Positions 58,190-64,000 of a stretch of DNA of 64,000 nt are shown piece by piece. Both the position numbers and the translations under genes were made by a program. Source of the stretch: UMGS1387 sp045540015 (GTDB lineage: Bacteria > Bacillota > Clostridia > Oscillospirales > CAG-382); NCBI GenBank assembly GCA_045540015.1, contig JAZQGP010000004.1, positions 1-64,000 of the forward strand, in the 5' to 3' direction. Every line of letters begins with the position of its first letter. Position 1 is the stretch's first letter. The notes beneath the pieces were generated by a model that saw nothing but the letters and a program-made list of their open reading frames with translations, was not told where the DNA came from and searched no databases.

Positions 58190-59044
58190 TTACATTCTTT
58201 TGCGGATAAAGCCGCATTTTTTGCAGGTATCGAAAACAGCCTTTTTGCTGTCAAAGCCTTCTCTAAGCTTTGTTGCAAGAACACCCGAGAGCATATCCGA
58301 AAGCGCGTCTGTTTCTATGTTTCCCATGCAAAGCGAACCCTCACTGTCGATACAGCAAGGAATAACCGTGCCGTCGCATAAAACGCCGAACTGGTCTTTA
58401 AGCGCATAACAGCGTACATTTCCCTTTGCCTCATTCTGTTCATGCCACTCAAACCTGTTTGCATATTCCAAAAACAGCTTTTCACGTAAGCGATAGCCTT
58501 TTGTATTTTCCTTCCACTCACCGCAAAACTTCTCGTGAAGCCTATTTTCGATTTCTCCGTTAAGAGTGTTTTCCGCTCCACTGTTCCAAAGCCTGAACAC
58601 CGACACAATGCCCTTTTCCGCAGCTTTTTCGCAAAAATCAAAGCACGCGTCAAGATATGCGTTTTTATCTAAAGCAGGGTTTGCTTCCAGTGCATGAAGC
58701 GACACGTTCACCTTATGAAGCGCTTCTTTTGAGAGCAGAATGTCTGCACATTCGCAAAGTTTTGTGCCGTTTGTTACAAGCACCACTTTTAAATCGTGTT
58801 TTTGGGCTTCATCAAACATTTCCGATATTTCGGGATGCAAAAGCGGTTCTCCGAGGACGTGAAGATAGATGAAGTCTGTATATGCCTGTACCTTGTCAAG
58901 CACTTTTTTAAAACGCTCAAGGCTCATAAATTCCTTTTTGCGATTAGTTCCCGCACAAAACGAGCATGAAAGGTTGCAGACATTTGTTATTTCTATGTAA
59001 ACCTTGCGAAAAGGTTTTTCACGGTTTATATTCACACTTCCCAT
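58190..59044 (-). CDS. Radical SAM protein with SPASM-like C-terminus
   Basis: A 284-residue enzyme. ITNVCNLSCSFCAG holds the cluster cysteines Cys23, Cys27 and Cys30; LHVLGEPLLHP is the SAM-binding GEP motif. The C-terminal part has cysteines in VRCYALKDQFGVLCDGTVIPCCIDSEG and DTCKKCGF, the pattern of a twitch/SPASM auxiliary cluster. Family members modify peptides or proteins or serve unknown maturations; no precursor peptide is evident nearby. The ATG at 59044 lies 4 bases after the pgeF stop and has only a weak ribosome site, suggesting translational coupling. Confidence 0.85.
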   Translation of the reverse strand: MGSVNINREKPFRKVYIEITNVCNLSCSFCAGTNRKKEFMSLERFKKVLDKVQAYTDFIYLHVLGEPLLHPEISEMFDEAQKHDLKVVLVTNGTKLCECADILLSKEALHKVNVSLHALEANPALDKNAYLDACFDFCEKAAEKGIVSVFRLWNSGAENTLNGEIENRLHEKFCGEWKENTKGYRLREKLFLEYANRFEWHEQNEAKGNVRCYALKDQFGVLCDGTVIPCCIDSEGSLCMGNIETDALSDMLSGVLATKLREGFDSKKAVFDTCKKCGFIRKRM

Positions 59045-59048
59045 TGCT

Positions 59049-59921
59049 TCAAGAGTCTTTTCCGGTTTTGACTGCCGACAGAAACGTTCCCGAATGACCG
59101 CCGCTTGCTCTGTGCGAGAAAAACGGTTTTTCTCCGTTTTCAATTGTGCAGCAGGTGCATATGCCCGATGCTTCTATGTTCTGTGAGGGTACGCCTGCAT
59201 TTTCAAGAAGCGTTCTGTTAATAAGTGCGAGATTTGCATGTTTCTTCTGTGAAAGCGAACATATTGACAGGCTTACAAACATATTGTCCGTCATTTTTGA
59301 AATGCCCCTGATATCAAAAAGCAGCTTTACTGCATCGTAAACCTCGTCGCCTACCTCATAGCAGCAAGCACCTATACAAGGGCCAATTGCGCAGATAATG
59401 TCTGACATATTATTGCAACACAGCATTTGTGCCGCTTTTGCTGCAATGTCGTTGACTGTTCCTCTCCAGCCTGCGTGAACGGCACACACGTCGCCGGTTT
59501 TTTTGTTGCCCAGTAAAATCGGAGTACAGTCTGCAGTTTTCACGCATGCGGTATTTACGGCGGAATTTTCTGCTTTCACAAGCACTCCGTCATACCCGAT
59601 ACTACTCTCGCGCAAGATTTCAAGTCCTGCGTCCTTGTCGGTTGCAACTCTGACGGTGTTTTCATGAACCTGCTTTGCCCCGACCGCGCTTTCGGGAGAG
59701 CTTTCTATTGCAGAAAGTGCAATACGGTAGTTTTCACGCACGTTTTCGGTGCTGTCGCACATACCGTTTTTATCTTTTCTGGTAAAGCTCATGTTAAGGC
59801 TGTCAAAGCAAGACGAGCTTACTCCACCGTATCTTGTGAAAAAAGCATTTTCAAAGCCGTTCTGCAAAAGAAGAGTGCTTCTGTAGTAAATGACGCTGTT
59901 TTTCTGACACTTTTCAAACAC
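59049..59921 (-). CDS. pgeF: Purine nucleoside phosphorylase/laccase-domain protein YfiH
   Basis: A 290-residue protein of the multicopper polyphenol oxidase (laccase_4/YfiH/PgeF) family. The zinc ligands lie in HAGWRG, IGPCIGACCYEVG and FFSHRA. Family members phosphorolyse or deaminate purine nucleosides; Escherichia coli PgeF has been described as correcting wrong amino acids in peptidoglycan precursors. The N-terminus (FENAFFTRYGGVS) fits the family. In many Bacillota yfiH lies near sepF/ylm genes, which are absent here. Confidence 0.9.
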   Translation of the reverse strand: MFEKCQKNSVIYYRSTLLLQNGFENAFFTRYGGVSSSCFDSLNMSFTRKDKNGMCDSTENVRENYRIALSAIESSPESAVGAKQVHENTVRVATDKDAGLEILRESSIGYDGVLVKAENSAVNTACVKTADCTPILLGNKKTGDVCAVHAGWRGTVNDIAAKAAQMLCCNNMSDIICAIGPCIGACCYEVGDEVYDAVKLLFDIRGISKMTDNMFVSLSICSLSQKKHANLALINRTLLENAGVPSQNIEASGICTCCTIENGEKPFFSHRASGGHSGTFLSAVKTGKDS

Positions 59922-59968
59922 AGCTTTTCCTCCCGTTAAAACAAATTATAATTTATGACACAATACAT

Positions 59969-59990
59969 GGGCGACCGGTTCTGGCCGCCC
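59969..59990. repeat. Inverted repeat between recR and pgeF
   Basis: GGGCGACC and GGCCGCCC form an 8-bp stem (one G-U) with a 6-base loop. A T-rich stretch follows on the plus strand only, where no gene would need it, so a terminator role is doubtful. Confidence 0.35.
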
Positions 59991-60032
59991 GACTCTTTTA
60001 TAAAAAATATGCCGAAAAAACAAACAAATCAC

Positions 60033-60659
60033 TTATGAAAGTGAGGTTCTTCCCTCTATTGCTCTGTAAAGCGTAAGCTCATCTGCATATTCAAGGTCGC
60101 CGCCGACGGGGATACCGTATGCAAGACGCGAAATCTTTACTCCAAAAGGCTCAAGCAGCTTTGAAATGTACATTGCCGTTGCATCGCCCTCAACACTCGG
60201 ATTCGTTGCAAGGATTACTTCGATTTCGCAAGCAGGGTGTTTATCTGTCAAGTCCTTTACACGCGAAACGAGAGGGGTAATTGTCAGCATTTCGGGAGTT
60301 TTTCCGTCAAGCGGAGATATAACCCCGTAAAGCACATGGAAAACACCTCTGTACTCGCTTATTCTCTCAACAGCTCCGACATCTCTGGGATTTTCGACAA
60401 CGCAGATTGTTTTTTGGTCGCGTTTTTCATCTGCACATACAGGGCAAACCTCGCCTTCCGAAACGTTCTGACAAATACTGCAGCGTGTAACGCTCTTTTT
60501 TGCCGAGAGTATTGCTTCCGCAAAATCGTTTGCCTGCTCCTCCGACAAGTCAAGCACGTGGAATGCAAGCCTGTATGCACTTTTCTTTCCTATACCCGGA
60601 AGACTGCGAAAATGCTTTGCAAGTCTTTCCAGCGGCGTAATGTATGATATCTCCGACAT
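60033..60659 (-). CDS. recR: Recombination protein RecR
   Basis: A 208-residue ring-forming protein that acts with RecF and RecO to load RecA on gapped DNA. It has the helix-hairpin-helix LPGIGKKSAYRLAFH, the zinc finger CSICQNVSEGEVCPVC, the Toprim domain (ICVVENPRDVGAVE; ILATNPSVEGDATAMYI) and the Walker-like GIPVGGDLEYADELTL end. Length is normal. In Bacillota recR usually follows dnaX-ybaB near the origin; neither is here. Confidence 0.96.
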   Translation of the reverse strand: MSEISYITPLERLAKHFRSLPGIGKKSAYRLAFHVLDLSEEQANDFAEAILSAKKSVTRCSICQNVSEGEVCPVCADEKRDQKTICVVENPRDVGAVERISEYRGVFHVLYGVISPLDGKTPEMLTITPLVSRVKDLTDKHPACEIEVILATNPSVEGDATAMYISKLLEPFGVKISRLAYGIPVGGDLEYADELTLYRAIEGRTSLS

Positions 60660-60698
60660 AGCTCTCCGTATAGCGCTTTTGTGCGCTGTTTCTAAAAT

Positions 60699-61802
60699 TT
60701 ATTTTTTCTCTGTAAGACAAGTGTAAATATCAAAAATCTCATTGTATACTTTTTCGGGACTGAACTTTTCCCGTATTGTTTTTGCGCAGTTTTTTCGGCA
60801 TTCGTCGTATAGCTCTGAGTTTTCGGCAAGCATTTGTATTGACTCTGCCATGGCGTCTGTGTCACCGTATTCGACAAGCTTTCCGCAGCCCGTTTCTTCA
60901 TTTACGATATCGCTGTTTCCGCCTACATTCGTTGCAACGACGGGAAGTGAGGCATTAAGCGCTTCGAGGATTGCAAGGCTGAGGGATTCGTGACTTACTG
61001 ATGAGTTGACATACAAATCCGAACCGAAAAGAATGTTGTACGCATCCTTTCTGAAGCCGAGAAGCTTTATTTTATCCGAAAGTCCCTTTTCTTCAACCTT
61101 TGTTTTTATATCCTCAAAAAGCTCTCCTTCTCCTGCGATAAGAAGCACAAAATCGCGCTTTATACTTTTGCAAAGCTTTTCAATGCTGTCAACGAGAAAC
61201 TCAAGACCTTTTGAAGCATGGAATCTTGCAAGTGTGGATATGACAAAGGTGTCATCGGCGATTCCGAGCTCCTCTCGTATTTCCGACTTGTACCTTCCTT
61301 CTTCATTAGGCACAACTCCGTAAGGAATAACGGAGATTTTTTTCCTCGGATATCCGTTTGCACAAAGCTGCTCTTTTCCGCTTGTGCAGATTGAGATAAT
61401 CCTGTTTGCATGTGAAGCGACAAGCCTGTTTGAAATTCTCCTTGAAAGACTGTCCTCATACGTCAGATGACTTGTAAAAACTATTTTTATTTTTCTTTTG
61501 CAGAACAGGCGTGAGAAAAGCGCAATATACAATTCCTTCGGATACTGTACATGTATAATATCTATTTTATTCTCACGGCAAATCCGCGCAAGTGTTTTAG
61601 CCGCCTTTAAATCAAACAGCCCTTGCAGATCAAACTGAAATGTGCTTATTTTTCTTTCCGCCATTTTTTCGGAAAGATAACCCGGGATATTGTATGCAAA
61701 ATAACATTTTGCCCTTTTGTCGCTGTACTGCTCGACAAGATTAAGTACATACTTTTCGGCACCGGCTTTTGCTGCACGGTTCACAAGATACAGAATTTTC
61801 AT
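60699..61802 (-). CDS. GT4 family glycosyltransferase
   Basis: A 367-residue GT-B fold enzyme using a nucleotide-sugar donor, probably for a cell-surface glycan or glycolipid. It opens MKILYLVNRAAKAGAEKYVLNLV, has the GEGEL hinge strand and the donor-site ESLSLAILEAL motif (the ExxxxxxxE of GT4). No membrane helix. The ATG at 61802 has GGAGGAG directly upstream, which excludes the in-frame TTG 12 bases higher. No polysaccharide cluster surrounds it. It follows gdpP, 45 bases apart, in the same direction. Confidence 0.9.
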   Translation of the reverse strand: MKILYLVNRAAKAGAEKYVLNLVEQYSDKRAKCYFAYNIPGYLSEKMAERKISTFQFDLQGLFDLKAAKTLARICRENKIDIIHVQYPKELYIALFSRLFCKRKIKIVFTSHLTYEDSLSRRISNRLVASHANRIISICTSGKEQLCANGYPRKKISVIPYGVVPNEEGRYKSEIREELGIADDTFVISTLARFHASKGLEFLVDSIEKLCKSIKRDFVLLIAGEGELFEDIKTKVEEKGLSDKIKLLGFRKDAYNILFGSDLYVNSSVSHESLSLAILEALNASLPVVATNVGGNSDIVNEETGCGKLVEYGDTDAMAESIQMLAENSELYDECRKNCAKTIREKFSPEKVYNEIFDIYTCLTEKK

Positions 61803-61847
61803 AAACTCCTCCAAAGGCTTTTAGTTATCTGTATGTTTATTGTACTG

Positions 61848-63848
61848 CTATTGTTGCAAATAGTCGTCGATGGCGTTCTTTAGTTTTTCAACAGCTTGGG
61901 CGAGAGTGACGTTTTTAAGCTGCGCTCCTGCCGCGTCAAAGTGACCGCCGCCGCCGAGCTTTTCAAGCACCAGCTGAACGTTTATATTTCCGTCCGAGCG
62001 AGCTGAAACAGTAACCTCGTCTTGTATCATACAAAGTACAAACGATGTTGAAACACCTTCAACAGACAACAGCCTGTCTGCCGCTTTTGCCGCAACGATT
62101 CTGTCTTTTCCGTCGGCGTCGCCCTCATATACCGAAATTGCAATACAGTCACGGTAAATCTGTATGTTGTTTTCAAAAACAGATTCACGCATGAAGGTCT
62201 GGATATTGGTTCTGAACAGCTTTTGTGCTTCAAATGGGCTTGCTCCTTCGGAACGAAGGTAAAGTGCGGCTCCAAAGGTTCCGACTCCAGTGTTTTTGGT
62301 GAACTGCTTTGTATCAAGAATAATTCCGGAAAACAGAAGATTTGCTTCGGCCTGTGTCAATGTACCCGGCAAAAGCACCTGCTCAAGAATTTCACACATA
62401 AGCTCTGAAACCGAAGAAGAAGCAGGCTCAATATACTGTCTTACCGGCTCTCTTACAAGCTCTCCTGTTTTTCTGTGATGGTCAATTATAATGAAGTTTG
62501 CCGCGGATTCATAAAGCTCGGGAACTTCAAAAAGAGCAGGGTTATTGACATCACACACAATAAGCAGGGTTTCAGAACGGAGAAGCTCCTGCGCGGATTC
62601 ACGGTCTACAAACAAATCCGCGTATTCCTTGTATTCTTTTTTGCCGCGCATACTGTTGAATATGGGCTTTAAATTATAGTCATGAATGTTTACTACGACA
62701 TTTACGGGCTTTCCGAGATACTTTGCAAGTCTGGAAACCGCAACACAAGATGCAACCGAGTCATGGTCGGCATATTTATGTCCCATTACAATTACGTTTG
62801 AGCTCTTATTGATAAGCGCGCAAAGCTCATTTGCAAACACTCTTGAGCGAACCTTGGTCTTTTTCTGAACACCCTTGGAACGTCCGCCGTAGTATTCGGT
62901 TGCTTTTCTTGTCTTTACAACTGCCTGATCGCCGCCTCGCTGCAGCGCGTGGTCAAGTGCAACACGGGAGGCTGCTTCCTTTTCTGACAGTGTGCCGTCT
63001 GAGCAGGCAATTCCGACAGAAGCCGTAAATTGCATTACAACATCGTCAACCGTTATGCTTCTGATTTTATCCAGGATTTCAAATTTGTTCTCACAAAGTT
63101 CTGCGAGATACTTTTCCTCAAAAATAATAATATATTTTTCCCTGTCGTACTCCTTGACTATTCCGTTTATTGAAGCACTCCACTTATCAATTTCGCTTCC
63201 GATAACCGCAAGCGCCGTTCTTGTTTTATCCTGAACAAACTGCATTGCTTCCGAGAAATTGTCAATTACGAGAAAAGCTACAAGTGCATTCTTTTCGGAA
63301 AGCTCATGTTTTGCCTTTAAAAGGTCTGTTTTGTCCTGCCACACTGTTATGCAGTACTGCTTTCCCGAGGATGCGGCAAGAGTGGTTGAAACTTCATACT
63401 GTACGCCTGAAAGAGCAACAAACACCGGAAGTGCGTCTTCCCTGAAAAGTCTTGAGGGAGTAAGCGTGTGATTTATCTTTTCGGCAAGGCTTTTTCCGTA
63501 TAGTGTTCCTTTTATATCGGCTGCGGCGGCAAACGCCCTGTTATACCATGCGATATCGCCGGACTTGTTAATAATTACAACAGGCAGAGTGCTCTGCATT
63601 ACATAATCAAGAGCAAGTCCCGAGAGCATCGGGCTTTCGCTTGACAGCTTGGTTTTCTTTCTGTCGTATCCGAGATAGACCGTCACTGCCGCAACATACA
63701 GTACCCCAAGGCACACAGATGCTGCAAAGAGCAGGTTTCCCTTAACTATGCCGGTGACTGCAAACGGCAACAGCATACACAGTGCAAATATTACCGATTT
63801 CTTTGTAAGCGCCTTAATTAAAAGTTCTTTTGCTTGTTTCAAATACAT
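61848..63848 (-). CDS. gdpP: Cyclic-di-AMP phosphodiesterase GdpP (DHH/DHHA1)
   Basis: A 666-residue membrane enzyme degrading c-di-AMP, which controls potassium and osmotic balance and wall stress. Two N-terminal transmembrane helices (about 17-60); PAS-like domain (about 85-170); degenerate GGDEF (about 185-315) lacking the GGDEF signature; DHH domain with GHKYADHDSVAS and IIIDHHRKTG; DHHA1 domain with GGGGHFDAAGA. The domain order and length match Bacillus GdpP (659). The ATG at 63848 follows an in-frame GTG. It would be expected downstream of a yybS-like gene and upstream of rplI-dnaB; the latter are not present. Confidence 0.94.
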   Translation of the reverse strand: MYLKQAKELLIKALTKKSVIFALCMLLPFAVTGIVKGNLLFAASVCLGVLYVAAVTVYLGYDRKKTKLSSESPMLSGLALDYVMQSTLPVVIINKSGDIAWYNRAFAAAADIKGTLYGKSLAEKINHTLTPSRLFREDALPVFVALSGVQYEVSTTLAASSGKQYCITVWQDKTDLLKAKHELSEKNALVAFLVIDNFSEAMQFVQDKTRTALAVIGSEIDKWSASINGIVKEYDREKYIIIFEEKYLAELCENKFEILDKIRSITVDDVVMQFTASVGIACSDGTLSEKEAASRVALDHALQRGGDQAVVKTRKATEYYGGRSKGVQKKTKVRSRVFANELCALINKSSNVIVMGHKYADHDSVASCVAVSRLAKYLGKPVNVVVNIHDYNLKPIFNSMRGKKEYKEYADLFVDRESAQELLRSETLLIVCDVNNPALFEVPELYESAANFIIIDHHRKTGELVREPVRQYIEPASSSVSELMCEILEQVLLPGTLTQAEANLLFSGIILDTKQFTKNTGVGTFGAALYLRSEGASPFEAQKLFRTNIQTFMRESVFENNIQIYRDCIAISVYEGDADGKDRIVAAKAADRLLSVEGVSTSFVLCMIQDEVTVSARSDGNINVQLVLEKLGGGGHFDAAGAQLKNVTLAQAVEKLKNAIDDYLQQ

Positions 63849-63918
63849 CACTTCCGTCTGAATTTCCGAATACGTTCGGATTTTCCTGATATGTCAATAA
63901 AATAAATATTTACAAAAG

Positions 63919-64000
63919 CTATTTATCCTTTTTTTCAAACAGTTTTATTCTTTCCCTGAAGTTTACTATATACACGCCCACGAAAGCAAGCATTACGAAA
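63919..64000 (-). CDS. 3' end of a membrane-protein gene, possibly YybS/DUF2232
   Basis: The last 26 codons of a minus-strand gene reach the right edge: a hydrophobic FVMLAFVGVYIV stretch, then a basic tail ending FEKKDK and a TAG stop. A terminal membrane helix with a charged cytoplasmic tail is all that can be seen. The gene directly upstream of gdpP in many Bacillota encodes the YybS/DUF2232 membrane protein, which would fit, but the fragment is too short to prove it. Confidence 0.45.
   Translation of the reverse strand, partial: FVMLAFVGVYIVNFRERIKLFEKKDK

Noticed and set aside
1..64000. tRNA, rRNA or other large non-coding RNA genes
   Set aside because: No cloverleaf with a GGTTCGAATCC-type arm and no rRNA-like segments were noticed on either strand; a tRNAscan/Infernal run would be needed to be certain.

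Overview
The window looks like chromosome of an anaerobic, low-to-moderate GC Gram-positive bacterium of the Bacillota, most likely a gut-type member of the class Clostridia. The grounds are an N-terminal-rubredoxin rubrerythrin, pyruvate formate-lyase with its activase, a YtfJ/GerW sporulation pair, an S-layer-homology (SLH) surface enzyme, energy-coupling-factor ATPases, GdpP, MtaB and many glycosidase/AraC pairs. AGGAGG-type ribosome sites, TTGACA/TATAAT promoters and U-tailed hairpin terminators are easy to read. No rRNA, tRNA or CRISPR array was found.

Layout. 1-340: the first codons of a tyrosine recombinase run off the left edge, preceded by repeated octamers that may be its arm sites; a mobile element probably lies to the left. 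338-1445: Rrf2 regulator and rubrerythrin form an operon behind a promoter with a clear palindromic operator. 1453-6341: transposase remnant, GIY-YIG protein, VanY-like carboxypeptidase, AraC regulator, polysaccharide deacetylase, amidohydrolase. 6347-9493: pflB-pflA behind a ZTP riboswitch. 9629-13606: DUF2953-ytfJ-ABC exporter, then a C39-like peptidase. 13662-21274: a 1563-residue SLH/WbsX-like surface enzyme, a small secreted protein broken by a one-base frameshift, and an alpha-galactosidase. 21415-30211: two tandem MATE exporters, ecfA2-ecfA1 without ecfT, mtaB, a phosphoribosyltransferase, asnB. 30416-37080: small acidic membrane protein, sensor kinase, dxr, a beta-helix glycosidase and a topoisomerase II A subunit.

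37100-42545 is the most unusual part. dnaN is preceded by an AT-rich tract, a run of in-phase TAG trinucleotides and at least five exact DnaA boxes in one orientation. This matches the box/DnaA-trio/unwinding-element layout of a Bacillus-type origin, yet dnaA, recF and gyrB are absent, and an SGNH/DHHW protein sits where dnaA is expected. The segment is bracketed by two composite inverted-repeat modules in the same orientation. 42546-46056: lipoprotein, DUF362-ferredoxin protein, aminotransferase and Lrp regulator.

46195-55131 is a carbohydrate region: SGNH hydrolase, three adjacent AraC paralogues, fructose-6-phosphate aldolase-like protein and GH2 beta-mannosidase-like enzyme (divergent from the AraC triplet through promoters with overlapping -35 boxes), then a GH172 enzyme divergent from its own AraC regulator. 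No sugar transporter is seen. 55138-57255: multidrug-type ABC exporter behind a structured leader in which an outer stem competes with an intrinsic terminator, a riboswitch-like attenuator that I cannot assign to a known class. 57271-64000: DMT permease, radical SAM/SPASM-like protein, pgeF, recR, a GT4 glycosyltransferase, gdpP and the 3' end of a further membrane-protein gene.
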